64,000 nt of DNA. Origin: Propionibacteriaceae bacterium. GTDB taxonomy: Bacteria > Actinomycetota > Actinomycetes > Propionibacteriales > Propionibacteriaceae. This document shows positions 7,886 to 17,957 of this stretch, piece by piece. How positions within the stretch are numbered: the stretch's first letter is position 1; each line of letters starts with the position of its first letter. The notes beneath the pieces were generated by a model, which had not been told where the DNA came from, did no database searches, and saw nothing but the letters and a program-made list of their open reading frames with translations. The stretch covers positions 108,348 to 172,347 of the forward strand of contig JAITVK010000007.1 in the NCBI GenBank assembly GCA_031285845.1, written 5' to 3'. A program made the translations under genes and the position numbers.

Positions 7886-10615
7886 TCACAGCAGTTCGCC
7901 GTACCTCCCGATGAAAATCTTCTTCAACAGCGTCGCCAAGCTCATGTAGGCCAAGATGGTGGCGGCCAACCACGCGAAGTACGCCACCGGCGGCGGGGCC
8001 AGCCCCAAAGTCACCCCGAGCGGGGTGAACGGCAGCGCCGTGATGACCGCGATTCCCGCGAACGACGCCAGCGTGACCTGGACCGAAGCGCGCGACTCGA
8101 TGAACGGCAGCTTCGGGGTACGGATCATGTGGATGACCAACGACTGGCTCCACATCGACTCGATGAACCAACCAGCTTGGAACAAGGCGGTGAACCCGGC
8201 CTGCTGGATCGGATCGGTCAACTCGTCGAAGCGCGCGCCGAACACCTCCGGGCAGATCACATTGAACATCAACAGGTAGGTTGTGATGTCGAACACCGAG
8301 CTGGTCGGGCCGATCCACAGCATGAATTTGCCGACCGAGCCCGCGTCCCAGCGCCGGGGAACCCGCAGGTACTCCTTGTCGACGTTGTCCCACGGAATCG
8401 CCGTGCAGCTGATGTCGTAGATCAGGTTGAGCAGGATCAGATGGATCGGCAGCATCGGCACGAACGGCAGGAAGGCGCTGGCCACCAGGACCGAGAACAT
8501 GTTGCCGAAGTTGGAGCTGGCCGTCATCTTGATGTATTTGATCATGTTGGCGTACGTCCGACGCCCTTCGATGATGCCCTTCTCCAAGACCATCAGGTCT
8601 TTCTGTAGCAAGATGACGTCGGCGGACTCTTTCGCGATGTCCACCGCCGTGTCAACCGAGATCCCCACATCAGCGGCTTTCATGGCTGACGCGTCGTTGA
8701 TCCCGTCGCCCAAGAACCCGACCACGTGGCCATTGGCACGCAGGCTGGTGATGACGCGGGCCTTCTGCTGGGGGCTGAGTTTGGCGAAGATGTCGACTTC
8801 CTCGACTACCTTGGCCAGCTCGGCGTCGCCCAACTGATCCAGTTCGCCACCGAGCACGATCCGGCTCGACTGGATTCCCACTTGGCTGCACACCGTTCGG
8901 GTGACCAGGTCGTTGTCTCCCGTGAGGACCTTCGTCCTGACGCCGTACTCAGCCAGACTGGCGATGGCCTTGGCGGTCGACGGCTTCGGCGGATCGAGGA
9001 ATCCGAGGTAACCCATCAGGACCATGTCAGACTCGTCGGCCACGCTGAAGGCTCCGACCGGTGACGGGTTGGTCTTCTGCGCCACCGCGATCACCCGCAG
9101 TCCTCGACGGTTCAACCGCTCGACCTGACCGAGGATGTACATCCGAATCTCATCGGTCATCGGACGTACCACGCCTTCGAACTCCGCGAAGCTCGAGATG
9201 GCCAGCATCTCTTCGACCGCGCCTTTGGTGATCATCTGAGTCTTGGCTCCCGCCGCCTGCCCATCCACAGTGCTCACCACCACCGACATCCGGCGACGTT
9301 CGAAGTCGAACGGAATCTCGTCGACTTTGGCGAATCGAGCGTCCAAGCCGGACAGCTCGTCGAGGGTCTGGTCAGCGTTCAGCGTGGCGGTGATGATGGC
9401 TTTGTCCATCAGATTCTTCAACCCGGTCTGGTAGTACGAGTTCAAGAACGCGTGGCGCAGCACTCGGGAGTCTTCAGCGCCATTGATGTTGAGATGACAC
9501 TGCAGAACCACCTGGTCCTGAGTCAACGTGCCCGTCTTGTCGGTGCACAAGACGTCCATCGAGCCGAGGTTCTGAATCGAGTTCAGGCTTTTGACGATGG
9601 TGTCTTGGCGCGACATCGCCATAGCGCCTTTGGCCAAGCTGCTGGTCACGATCATCGGCAGCATCTCGGGGGTCAGACCGACCGCCACAGAGATGGCGAA
9701 CAGCAGGGCCGCGGTCCAGTCACCCTTGGTGAAACCGTTGATGAACAACACCACCGGGACCATCACCAGCATGAACCGGATCAACAGCCACGACACCGAG
9801 TTCACGCCTTTGTCGAAGGCCGTCGGCATCGGGGTGTCGGTCAACGATTCGGCGATCCCGCCGAACACAGTTTGAGGCCCGACTGCGATCACCACCCCGG
9901 TGGCGACGCCAGAGACGACAGTCGACCCCATGAAAGCCAGGTTGGGGCTGTCGAGGTAGTCCCGATGTGAATCGAGCTCTGCCATTTTCTCGACCGCCCC
10001 GGATTCGCCGGTCAAAGCGGACTGGGCGACGAACAGATCCTTGGCGGCGAGAATACGAAGGTCAGCGGGAACCAAGTCACCGGCTCCCAGCTGGACGAGG
10101 TCGCCGACCACCACCTGATCCAGCGGGATCTCCTCGGGCGGGTTGTCATCGCGGCGCACCGCGCAGGTGGTGGTGATCATCGACGACAGCCGAGCAGCCG
10201 CATTGCCTGAGCGCGTCTCTTGGACGAAGCGCAACAGACCCGAGATCATGACCATAGTCGTGATGATGATCACGGTGATCGGATTGGCCTCACCCGGCTC
10301 GGCGAGGACAATGTCGGTGATGGCCGACACCCCCGTCAGGACGAACAAGATGGCGGTGAACGGGTTGACGAAGGCTGAAGCCAGTCGCCGATAGAGGCGG
10401 TGGCGTCCGCCATGATGGATGAGGTTCTCGCCGCGCTCGCGACGGGACTCTTCCACCTGGGCCGAAGTCAGCCCGCCTTTGCCGGTTCCCAGGTCGTGCA
10501 GCAGGGTGTCCACGGGCGTGGCGAGAATCTCCACGGCACGGTTTGGTGTGGTGATGTTGGGGATCCCAGTCGGGGTCGCAGTGGTCTGATTGGTCGATAG
10601 GGTCAAGGTCTTCAT
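7886..10615 (-). CDS. mgtA: Magnesium-translocating P-type ATPase
   Basis: 909 residues from ATG 10615, chosen because GGAGGAAAT precedes it. P-type hallmarks are all present: the actuator loop [10 protein letters not shown], phosphorylation motif DKTGTLT, nucleotide-binding KGAVEEM, and hinge [20 protein letters not shown]. Membrane-segment and overall similarity place it in the P3B (MgtA/MgtB) branch, with the conserved LNILFG-free C-terminal six-helix domain. It imports Mg2+ at the expense of ATP when Mg2+ is scarce. The gene stands alone behind a ~440-nt structured leader (see below), which is where regulation is expected. Length matches the family. Confidence 0.93.
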   Translation of the reverse strand: MKTLTLSTNQTTATPTGIPNITTPNRAVEILATPVDTLLHDLGTGKGGLTSAQVEESRRERGENLIHHGGRHRLYRRLASAFVNPFTAILFVLTGVSAITDIVLAEPGEANPITVIIITTMVMISGLLRFVQETRSGNAAARLSSMITTTCAVRRDDNPPEEIPLDQVVVGDLVQLGAGDLVPADLRILAAKDLFVAQSALTGESGAVEKMAELDSHRDYLDSPNLAFMGSTVVSGVATGVVIAVGPQTVFGGIAESLTDTPMPTAFDKGVNSVSWLLIRFMLVMVPVVLFINGFTKGDWTAALLFAISVAVGLTPEMLPMIVTSSLAKGAMAMSRQDTIVKSLNSIQNLGSMDVLCTDKTGTLTQDQVVLQCHLNINGAEDSRVLRHAFLNSYYQTGLKNLMDKAIITATLNADQTLDELSGLDARFAKVDEIPFDFERRRMSVVVSTVDGQAAGAKTQMITKGAVEEMLAISSFAEFEGVVRPMTDEIRMYILGQVERLNRRGLRVIAVAQKTNPSPVGAFSVADESDMVLMGYLGFLDPPKPSTAKAIASLAEYGVRTKVLTGDNDLVTRTVCSQVGIQSSRIVLGGELDQLGDAELAKVVEEVDIFAKLSPQQKARVITSLRANGHVVGFLGDGINDASAMKAADVGISVDTAVDIAKESADVILLQKDLMVLEKGIIEGRRTYANMIKYIKMTASSNFGNMFSVLVASAFLPFVPMLPIHLILLNLIYDISCTAIPWDNVDKEYLRVPRRWDAGSVGKFMLWIGPTSSVFDITTYLLMFNVICPEVFGARFDELTDPIQQAGFTALFQAGWFIESMWSQSLVIHMIRTPKLPFIESRASVQVTLASFAGIAVITALPFTPLGVTLGLAPPPVAYFAWLAATILAYMSLATLLKKIFIGRYGELL

Positions 10616-10837
10616 GATTTCCTCCATGCGCATCGCATGTCAGGCCGCTGTCCGTCGCGAGAGTCCACCGGTCGCAGCAGGGCACACCGAAGCGCGCTCA
10701 GCCGATGGCCGCATCGACGTTAGGGCGAACCAGAGCAGGGGTCGATGCCAAGGATTCATCGAAGGACAGAGGCGTACGAGACTTCACGCTCGTACGAGGC
10801 TCGACGTCATCACTGCGGCGATGACGTCAGGATGAGA

Positions 10838-10960
10838 TCACCGGCGATCGAACAGGGTCGAGCGCGAGGCGATCATGGGACCGCCCAATGCCCCCTCACG
10901 GGCGGTCTTGGTACTACCTATGTCGTCTGAACTGCGTTGATGACTACTTCCTGGTTCCAT
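10838..10960 (-). CDS. 40-residue leader ORF in the mgtA 5' region
   Basis: ATG 10960 is preceded by an excellent ribosome-binding site (AGGAGGTGAGG), stronger than that of many genes in the window. The peptide starts MEPGSSHQRSSDD and ends SRSTLFDRR. It is hydrophilic with no recognisable domain. It ends 222 nt before mgtA. A strong hairpin lies within its coding sequence, so translation would melt that structure. Early Glu-Pro codons recall enterobacterial MgtL (also MEP...), where acidic/proline codons make elongation Mg2+-sensitive; that parallel is an inference. Confidence 0.55.
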   Translation of the reverse strand: MEPGSSHQRSSDDIGSTKTAREGALGGPMIASRSTLFDRR

Positions 10961-10964
10961 GTCC

Positions 10965-11015
10965 TCACCTCCTCGACTTGTTGGCGATCCACCGACCACT
11001 CGCGAGCTGAACCAT
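10965..11015 (-). CDS. 16-residue upstream leader ORF (MVQLASGRWIANKSRR)
   Basis: A short ATG-initiated frame whose final codons (AAG TCG AGG AGG TGA) form the ribosome-binding site of the next leader ORF, with 4 nt between its stop and the following ATG. Its own ribosome-binding site is weak. The arrangement would couple translation of the two short frames. It could be fortuitous. Confidence 0.35.
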   Translation of the reverse strand: MVQLASGRWIANKSRR

Positions 11016-11053
11016 GATGATCCGTGGCGCGAGCCGAGCACGGCTTCTCAAAC

Positions 11054-11089
11054 CTCAAGTATGCTATGCCACTCAAATATGCTTGTCAA
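11054..11089 (-). promoter_or_regulatory. Near-consensus promoter of mgtA with overlapping direct repeats
   Basis: Reading the minus strand, TTGACA (11089-11084) is followed by a 17-bp spacer and TAGCAT (11066-11061), a strong sigma-A-type promoter. Two copies of AGCATAYTTGAG (11083-11072 and 11065-11054), 18 bp apart, cover the spacer and the -10/+1 region. Repeats placed like this are typical operator positions for a repressor, but no regulator gene is adjacent. Confidence 0.65.
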
Positions 11090-11162
11090 CTCGATTTTTT
11101 GCTGCCATGAAGCTGCTGATCGCTCTGAGTGAACAAGTCCGTGGGACGGTCGGTGGAGACGG

Positions 11163-12047
11163 TCAGGCGCGGGTCAACTCGTACAACCCGATGCTGGTGG
11201 CGACCGACGCGTTGAGCGACTCGACCTCGCCGGCGATCGGAATGCGAATCAGGGTGTCGCAGTGCTCACGCACCAGACGGGACAATCCTTCGCCCTCCGA
11301 GCCCACGACCAACACCACCGGCTGGTCCGGGTGGACCTGGTCGATCAGCTCACCGGCCTCACCAGCCAAGCCGAGGATGGTGAACCCGTCACGCGAGAAC
11401 TGTTCCAAGGCTTGGTTCAAGTTCACCACTTGAACCACGGGCAGACGCGCCGCCGCTCCCGCCGAGGCTTTCCACGCCGCCGCAGTCATCTTGGCGCTAC
11501 GACGGTTCGGGATGACGACGCCAGCGGCGCCGAAGGCGGCGGCCGATCGGATGATCGCGCCCAAGTTATGCGGATCAGTGATGTGATCACAGGCCACGAC
11601 GATGCCGCCATCCTGGGCGGCCTCGATCACGTCGGTCAGTTCGGCGTACTCATAGCCGGGCAGCAGCAACGCCACCGACTGATGGACCGCCCCACCGGTC
11701 AGACGATCCAACTCCGAGCGAGTGGCTTGGAGCATCGGAATCGAATGGGTCGCGGCGAAGCGTAGGATCTCGCGCAGTCGATCGTCACGATCGGCGCCCT
11801 CGCCGATGTAGGCGGTCTTGACAGGCACGCCGGCGAGCAGGGCTTCTAAAACCGGGTTGCGCCCGACCACCCACTCGCCGACCGCCTTGGCCCGCTGCGG
11901 CTGATGAGCCGCTCGGCGCTCAGTGGCCTGCTTGACCTGATGGGCCTTGTGATAGATCCGATCCTCAGCCTTCGGCGTCGGTCCACGACCGGCCAGACTC
12001 TTGCGGATCCGCCCACCCGATCCGGCGGTGTTTCGTCCTTTGCTCAT
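11163..12047 (-). CDS. rlmB: 23S rRNA (guanosine-2'-O-)-methyltransferase, TrmH/SpoU family
   Basis: 294 residues. The first ~55 residues are basic and low-complexity (MSKGRNTAGSGGRIRKS), then the SpoU substrate-binding domain (VGRNPVLEALLAGVPVKTAYI) and the knotted methylase motifs NLGAIIRSAAAFGAAGVVIP, VVLVVGSEGEGLSRLVREHC and IPIAGEVESLNASVATSIGLYEL. RlmB 2'-O-methylates G2251 in E. coli 23S rRNA. TAGAAT sits 6 nt before the ATG, so the gene has its own apparent leaderless promoter even though it follows cysS, its usual actinobacterial neighbour. Confidence 0.9.
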   Translation of the reverse strand: MSKGRNTAGSGGRIRKSLAGRGPTPKAEDRIYHKAHQVKQATERRAAHQPQRAKAVGEWVVGRNPVLEALLAGVPVKTAYIGEGADRDDRLREILRFAATHSIPMLQATRSELDRLTGGAVHQSVALLLPGYEYAELTDVIEAAQDGGIVVACDHITDPHNLGAIIRSAAAFGAAGVVIPNRRSAKMTAAAWKASAGAAARLPVVQVVNLNQALEQFSRDGFTILGLAGEAGELIDQVHPDQPVVLVVGSEGEGLSRLVREHCDTLIRIPIAGEVESLNASVATSIGLYELTRA

Positions 12048-12199
12048 CGCACGATTCTAGCCGCACCGATCCAACCGACCGGCCAAGCCCGCCTGAAGCG
12101 TCAGTCACGATGAGGACCGCGCAGGCCAGACCAACGGGCTTTCGCGCCGAAGCAGGCAGAACTCGGCGAACCCGCGCGGGCGAGACCGACCAAGCGAAG

Positions 12200-13624
12200 T
12201 CAACGCGTCCAGCGCGGGCCCTGGGCAGTGTCTTCGATCGTCAGCCCGAGTTGACCCAATTGGTCTCGGATCGCGTCGGCGGCGGCGTAATCCTTGCGCG
12301 CTCGGGCCGCTTGGCGCTGATCGAGCAAGGCTTGGACCAAGCCGTCGACCACCGATTCGAGACCTGAGGTCTGCGCCACCCAAGTCGACCCGTCCAGCCG
12401 CAGACCGAAGACATCCAACATCGCTTCGACCTTGGTCAGGATCGTGGCCACACCATCGTCGTCCCCCGACTCCAAGCCACGATTTCCTTCACGTACGGTC
12501 TCGTAGAGCACGCCTATCGCCGCCGGAGTGCCCAGATCGTCGTTCATCGCCGCGACGAAACGCTCAGGAACCGAAGTCAAGACCTGATGAGGGGTGGCAT
12601 CAGTCAGTCCGGCCTGCTCGCCGAGACGATCGTGAGCCCTAGCCACGAAGGAGTCCACCCGAGCCAACGCGGTGGCCGCCTCATCCAAGGAGGTGTGGGA
12701 GAACTCGATCATCGACCGATAGTGCGGCCCGGCCAAGTATGCCCTCACCGCGCGGGCCGGCCACTTCTTGACGACTTCGGTCACCAGCAGACCATTGCCG
12801 AGCGACTTGCTCATCTTCTCCCCGGCGGCGGTCACCCAGGCGTTATGAAGCCAATAGCGGGCGAACGGGCGGCCAGCGGCCTTCGATTGAGCCAACTCGT
12901 TCTCATGGTGGGGAAACTTCAGATCCATCCCACCGCCGTGGATGTCGAATTGATCGCCGAGATACTTCCCCGCCATGGCCGAACACTCGATATGCCAGCC
13001 GGGTCGGCCTCGACCCCACGGCGACTCCCACGACGCCGTCATCGGCTCGGTCGGCTTATGCCCCTTCCATAATGCGAAGTCGCGCGGGTCACGCTTACCC
13101 CTCGGATCGGCGTCGGCGGCCGGTTCCATCTCATCGAGCCGCTGGCCCGACAGTTCGCCGTAGCCCGGCCACGATCGTACGTCGAAGTAGACGTCGCCGC
13201 AACCGTCGACGCCCCGATAGGCATGGCCGCGATCAATGATCTGTTGAATCAGGTCGATGATCTCCGGAATGTGTCCGGTCGCCCTGGGCTCGTAGGTCGG
13301 CGGCTGAAGCCGCAGCGCGGCGTACGCCCGATGCAGTTCGCGCTCATTGGCGTAGGCCAAGGCGTACCACGGCAGACCGGCCTGCTCAGATTTGGTCAAG
13401 ATCTTGTCGTCGATGTCGGTGACATTGCTGATCAGAGTCACCTCATAGCCGAGGACAGTCAGCCAGCGTCGCAGGGTGTCGAACACGACCTCTTTGCGAA
13501 TATGGCCCAGATGCGGGGCGGATTGCACGGTCAAACCGCAGCAGTAGATCGACACTTTCGACTCCACCAAGGGGACGAAATCGACCTTCGAGCCACGGGC
13601 TGTGTCATGCAACGTCAATGCCAT
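12200..13624 (-). CDS. cysS: Cysteinyl-tRNA synthetase
   Basis: 474 residues from ATG 13624 (a TTG 9 nt upstream is the alternative; TAGACT lies 8 nt before the ATG). Class I signature HLGH is in YCCGLTVQSAPHLGHIR together with a zinc-ligand Cys; the second signature is EKMSKSLGNGLL. Other zinc-site elements are WHIECSAMA and GGGMDLKFPHHENE. The C-terminal helical domain ends RARKDYAAADAIRDQLGQLGL. Full length excludes the shorter mycothiol ligase MshC. It charges tRNA-Cys with cysteine. DUF4032 starts its stop region just upstream, and rlmB follows. Confidence 0.95.
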   Translation of the reverse strand: MALTLHDTARGSKVDFVPLVESKVSIYCCGLTVQSAPHLGHIRKEVVFDTLRRWLTVLGYEVTLISNVTDIDDKILTKSEQAGLPWYALAYANERELHRAYAALRLQPPTYEPRATGHIPEIIDLIQQIIDRGHAYRGVDGCGDVYFDVRSWPGYGELSGQRLDEMEPAADADPRGKRDPRDFALWKGHKPTEPMTASWESPWGRGRPGWHIECSAMAGKYLGDQFDIHGGGMDLKFPHHENELAQSKAAGRPFARYWLHNAWVTAAGEKMSKSLGNGLLVTEVVKKWPARAVRAYLAGPHYRSMIEFSHTSLDEAATALARVDSFVARAHDRLGEQAGLTDATPHQVLTSVPERFVAAMNDDLGTPAAIGVLYETVREGNRGLESGDDDGVATILTKVEAMLDVFGLRLDGSTWVAQTSGLESVVDGLVQALLDQRQAARARKDYAAADAIRDQLGQLGLTIEDTAQGPRWTR

Positions 13625-13635
13625 GGCACGCAAGT

Positions 13636-15039
13636 CTATCTCGTGGCCCCTGACCCTTCGCCCGTGTCAGCGGCCTTGGCCCGCAGGGCGGCGATATCCA
13701 AGAATCCGCTTGGGACCGGGGAGTCGTCGACCTCGTCCTCCCACGGGTCGTGGGGCGGCTGCTCGCCCTCCTCGACGTAGCCCTGTGACGGATCGTACGG
13801 ATTGACCAGGCGCTCGGTGGGCCCCACGGGCAGGAGGGCCTCCCGGCTCATCGCCTCGTCGGGCAGCGCCTCCAGGACATCGCGCACGTAGCCTTGAGCA
13901 GCCTCGATCATCGGCATCTCGCGATGTTCGCGCTGGGAGCCGTACCACCGATAATCCAACACCTCGTGGAACAACTGAGCCGGCTCACGTTTGGCACGCA
14001 ACTGCTGCGGGACCTGCTGCATCACCGGCTCGAAGACCTCGGTCAACCACCGATGGGCCACCACTGCCTCGTCGACATGGCTGAGCCCCATCCGGAAGCG
14101 GTAGGTGTCCAAGTCGTTGAGCAGACGACGAGCCTGATTCTCCTCAGTGTCCAACCCGGTCAGACGCATCAGACGGCGCTGATGGTGCCCAGCGTCGACC
14201 ACCTTCGGCTGGATCCTGATCTTGGACGATCCAGCGTCGGTTTGAATGTCCATCTCGGCCACGTCGAAACCGAGCGCGTTGAGACGACGGACCCGGCCCT
14301 CGATCCGATCCATCTCGGAGCCGGAGAACTCCTCCACTCCGGTCAACTCCTGCCACAGCTCGTGATAGCGCGTGGTGACCGTGTCGACCAAGGTGATCGG
14401 ATCCAGCGGGGGCAACAACAGCCCGCCGGCTTGAAGATCGAGAAAATCGCCATAGAGGTTCGTCCGCGCGATCTCCAGATCCTGTTCGCGCTGACCATCA
14501 GACAATCCGGTGTGCAACTCCCCAGTCTCAGCGTCGACCAGATAAGCGGCGAAGTCACCGGCGTCGCGGCGGAACAAGATGTTCGACAACGACACGTCAC
14601 CCCATTTGAAACCGATCAGATGCAGCCGCGCGATCAGGACCACCATAGCGTCCAGCAGCCGCGACACCGTCTCTTGACGAACCCCAGGAGTGAACAGGGA
14701 ACGGTACGGCAATGAGAATTCCAGGTGACGGGTCAGAAGAATCGGATCCAGCAGGTTGCCCGCTCGATCCCGCCGTTCGGTGATGATGCCGACCGGTTCG
14801 ACCGACGGGGTGTCCAACCGATACAGGTCGGTCAGCAGACGATATTCGTGGACGGCCAGGTGTTCGACGACTTCTTTGGCTGCGTAGACACTGTGTCCCA
14901 CCTGAATGAAACGGACGACGTGGCGCGACAATCCGCGCGGCAAGGCGACAAGAAGCTCGACCGGCCAGTCAGCCAAAGGGGTGTCCCAGGGGAAGGGGAG
15001 CAGCCGCGAGTCGGGGGTGGTGGAGACGAACCTGGGCAT
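13636..15039 (-). CDS. DUF4032 domain-containing protein with a kinase-like N-terminal part
   Basis: 467 residues. The N-terminal half contains a LPS-kinase-like stretch (RLHLIGFKWGDVSLSNILFRRDAG then YLVDAETGELH), which resembles the catalytic HxDxxxxN / D(F)D region of protein-kinase-fold proteins; the C-terminal half matches actinobacterial DUF4032 (EEFSGSEMDRIEGRVRRLNALGFDVAEM). Function is unknown. The gene ends 11 bp before cysS. CAAGAT lies 6 nt before the ATG, consistent with leaderless transcription. I infer a phosphotransferase-like fold but cannot say whether it is active. Confidence 0.85.
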   Translation of the reverse strand: MPRFVSTTPDSRLLPFPWDTPLADWPVELLVALPRGLSRHVVRFIQVGHSVYAAKEVVEHLAVHEYRLLTDLYRLDTPSVEPVGIITERRDRAGNLLDPILLTRHLEFSLPYRSLFTPGVRQETVSRLLDAMVVLIARLHLIGFKWGDVSLSNILFRRDAGDFAAYLVDAETGELHTGLSDGQREQDLEIARTNLYGDFLDLQAGGLLLPPLDPITLVDTVTTRYHELWQELTGVEEFSGSEMDRIEGRVRRLNALGFDVAEMDIQTDAGSSKIRIQPKVVDAGHHQRRLMRLTGLDTEENQARRLLNDLDTYRFRMGLSHVDEAVVAHRWLTEVFEPVMQQVPQQLRAKREPAQLFHEVLDYRWYGSQREHREMPMIEAAQGYVRDVLEALPDEAMSREALLPVGPTERLVNPYDPSQGYVEEGEQPPHDPWEDEVDDSPVPSGFLDIAALRAKAADTGEGSGATR

Positions 15040-15098
15040 GGCTCAATCTTGCCATGAAACAGCATCGGAGACCGGGTGGCCTCCCGACGACGACGTGA

Positions 15099-15737
15099 TC
15101 AGCGCGGTGCGACAGGCAGGCGGATGATGGTCTTCAGTTTGTCTTGGGCCACTCGGCGCGGATCGGACAGATAGATCTCGTGGTGACGCCGACCGTGCCC
15201 CAGATCGATCGTACGACCTTGCGCCTCGATGAACTGCTCCAGGACCGCGATCGTGGCCGGTTCGGAGTCGTAGGGGCCGATATGCAGGATCTGGGCGCAG
15301 GACCCCTCGGTCAGCTGATCCAACCGGATCCGGGTCACATCGACTTCAGGTTTCTTGGCGGCCACCACCTCCACGGTTTGGTCGAACACCGGCTGGGTCA
15401 CGAAGCTTGGCATCTGAACCATCGAGGTCCAGGTCAGATCGTCCTTGTTTGTCACACCGGTCTGAAACGGCTTGTCGTCCACGGTGGACCACAGGCCCTC
15501 CAAAGGTGGCACCACGAAATCCTCATAGCCGTCGATGCGCCAACTGCTCATCTTCGACATCTTGATGGCGTAGGCCACGGTGTAGAGCGACTCGATCGCG
15601 GCGAAGTACGAAGCGGCCGTGTTCGGATCGCCTCGGCCGTCGACCATCAGAAAGGTCAACTCGGGCAAGTCGACCAGGGTCGGGGTCGTCGCCGAGTTGT
15701 AGAAGGCTTTCTGGGTCTTCTTGACATCCATCGCCAT
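15099..15737 (-). CDS. GyrI-like small-molecule-binding domain protein
   Basis: 212 residues from ATG 15737 (GAAAGGAC upstream). It starts MAMDVKKTQKAFYNSATTPT, then LPELTFLMVDGRGDPNTAASY and EGLWSTVDDKPFQTGVTNKDDLTWTSMVQMP, and near the end GSCAQILHIGPYDSEPATI. The order is that of stand-alone GyrI-like/SOUL-type effector-binding proteins, which resemble the ligand-binding half of BmrR and AraC regulators. No DNA-binding domain is present. The gene seems monocistronic. The ligand is unknown. Confidence 0.85.
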   Translation of the reverse strand: MAMDVKKTQKAFYNSATTPTLVDLPELTFLMVDGRGDPNTAASYFAAIESLYTVAYAIKMSKMSSWRIDGYEDFVVPPLEGLWSTVDDKPFQTGVTNKDDLTWTSMVQMPSFVTQPVFDQTVEVVAAKKPEVDVTRIRLDQLTEGSCAQILHIGPYDSEPATIAVLEQFIEAQGRTIDLGHGRRHHEIYLSDPRRVAQDKLKTIIRLPVAPR

Positions 15738-15863
15738 GATGTGGTCCTTTCTGTGGCGCTGATGAGTCACCGAACCTTGGCCAAGGCGGCTTCGGCGGCA
15801 CACCGATCAGCATTCCACGGTGGCGCGGCCCGATTCAAATCGGTGCCCACAAGCAAGAAAAGA

Positions 15864-15897
15864 CTGTGGGGTCCCTGGTTTCCCAGGGACCCCACAG
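15864..15897 (-). terminator. Rho-independent terminator of the ugpC gene
   Basis: A perfect 15-bp stem, CTGTGGGGTCCCTGG (15864-15878) with CCAGGGACCCCACAG (15883-15897), loop of 4. On the minus strand it is followed by TCTTTTCTTGCTT. It lies 17 bp beyond the ugpC stop codon. Confidence 0.9.
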
Positions 15898-15914
15898 CTC
15901 AGGTTCGATCAACT

Positions 15915-17003
<1,089 letters not shown>

Positions 17004-17471
17004 GTTTGGTTCACCTTTCCACGGGCGGTACGTGCCCGACGATCCTTAGTGGAGGGTCTTTCCCTTCGCATGCCAGTGTTCCAGATTTTTCCGTCACGTC
17101 AAGCCCGAACGCGGCGTCGTCCAAGTCTTGCCATGGGGGTGGCCTATGACGATATCGTACGAGGCTGGACCCAACCGGCGACAGGCGGCGTCCGCTTCGC
17201 CCATGACCATTATGCGGAACTTGGTTGGCCGACCAGATCCCGGACGAAGACACCTAAGAACATGCTGAGAGACACGCCTGAGCGGTCGACTGTTCGACTG
17301 GGATCTAGCCAGAATGCGAGCTTGTGACGAAAAACCGTCGATGATCCGACGCGGTCGTCCTATGCTCGAAACAGGTAGTCAGTTCAGAGGAACCGACTAC
17401 AAGGCACAGACTGGGGCGCCTCGAGTCTTCGTACGCGGGGCGCCCCACCACCACAATGGAAAGGAACGAAG
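17004..17471. other. Intergenic region between ugpC and a secreted-protein gene
   Basis: No coding signal on either strand. It holds the divergent promoters of the flanking genes. A 9-bp inverted repeat TGGGGCGCC (17412-17420) with GGCGCCCCA (17439-17447) lies 24 nt before the ATG of the secreted protein and would form a hairpin in its 5' UTR. Confidence 0.6.
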
Positions 17472-17858
17472 ATGACTCTTGTCTTGCGACGCCTCCTTGC
17501 GGCGGCGGCAGCAGCAATCGCGATCAGCGCCGTGAGCGCCTCCCCTTCCTCAGGATCACCCATGGACCCCACAGATCCTGGGTCGGTCATGGAAGAGGCA
17601 CAGCTGGGGGATGCGACTCAACTGGGGGCAGCTCACTGCTCCGGGAAAGCCTGGTACGACGGAAAAGAGGCGGGGATCGAACGCGTTATCTGCTATGAGA
17701 ATCACACAGTCCGGTCCTGGATCAGTTGGTATCCCTCCGACAACACCACCCGCGTCCTGCACGGCTACGGCCCCTGGGTGGGAACTTCATGGGATGGTTC
17801 CATCGCTTACATGCCTGCTGGTGGATTCCCGGCGTCCGGAGGCCAAGAGTACAGATGA
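17472..17858 (+). CDS. Small secreted protein of unknown function
   Basis: 128 residues from ATG 17472 (AAAGGA upstream). A Sec signal peptide is clear: Arg-Arg, then an Ala-rich hydrophobic core, with likely cleavage after residues 24-28 (Ala-Ser-Ala region). The mature part has two cysteines (HCSGK and VICYEN) that could form a disulfide, and is rich in Trp, Tyr and Gly (SWISWYPSDNT, HGYGPWVGTSWDGS). I do not recognise a domain. It precedes a lipoprotein gene by 99 bp with a hairpin between. Confidence 0.75.
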   Translation: MTLVLRRLLAAAAAAIAISAVSASPSSGSPMDPTDPGSVMEEAQLGDATQLGAAHCSGKAWYDGKEAGIERVICYENHTVRSWISWYPSDNTTRVLHGYGPWVGTSWDGSIAYMPAGGFPASGGQEYR

Positions 17859-17904
17859 CCGGAGGGTCCGCGTCAGAACGGCTCCGCCCTTGGAGCCACA
17901 GTAA

Positions 17905-17933
17905 GGGTGCACCGCGAAAGACACGGTGCACCC
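17905..17933 (+). terminator. Stem-loop after the secreted-protein gene
   Basis: 10-bp perfect stem GGGTGCACCG (17905-17914) with CGGTGCACCC (17924-17933), 9-nt loop, no T-tract. It may attenuate transcription into the lipoprotein gene. Confidence 0.45.
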
Positions 17934-17957
17934 CGCGCCTAGACGAAGGAGGTGACC

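Larger units (their letters stand above)
10616..11054 (-). promoter_or_regulatory. Long structured 5' leader of mgtA (candidate Mg2+-responsive RNA)
   Basis: From the predicted transcription start near 11054 to the mgtA ATG there are ~440 nt. The leader holds two short ORFs (11015-10965 and 10960-10838) and three perfect hairpins: an 8-bp stem (10907-10900 with 10886-10879) inside the second ORF, a 9-bp stem (10828-10820 with 10811-10803), and an 8-bp stem (10796-10789 with 10780-10773). No U-tract terminator is evident. By eye it does not show the conserved loops of the M-box (ykoK) riboswitch. Known mgtA leaders in enterobacteria combine a sensor RNA and a leader peptide; a similar logic is inferred here, not shown. 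Confidence 0.6.

Noticed and set aside
10616..11054. M-box (ykoK) Mg2+ riboswitch upstream of mgtA
   Set aside because: The string AGGTGAGG resembles the M-box start, but here it is the ribosome-binding site of the leader ORF, and the conserved internal loops were not found by eye. A covariance search is needed to settle it.
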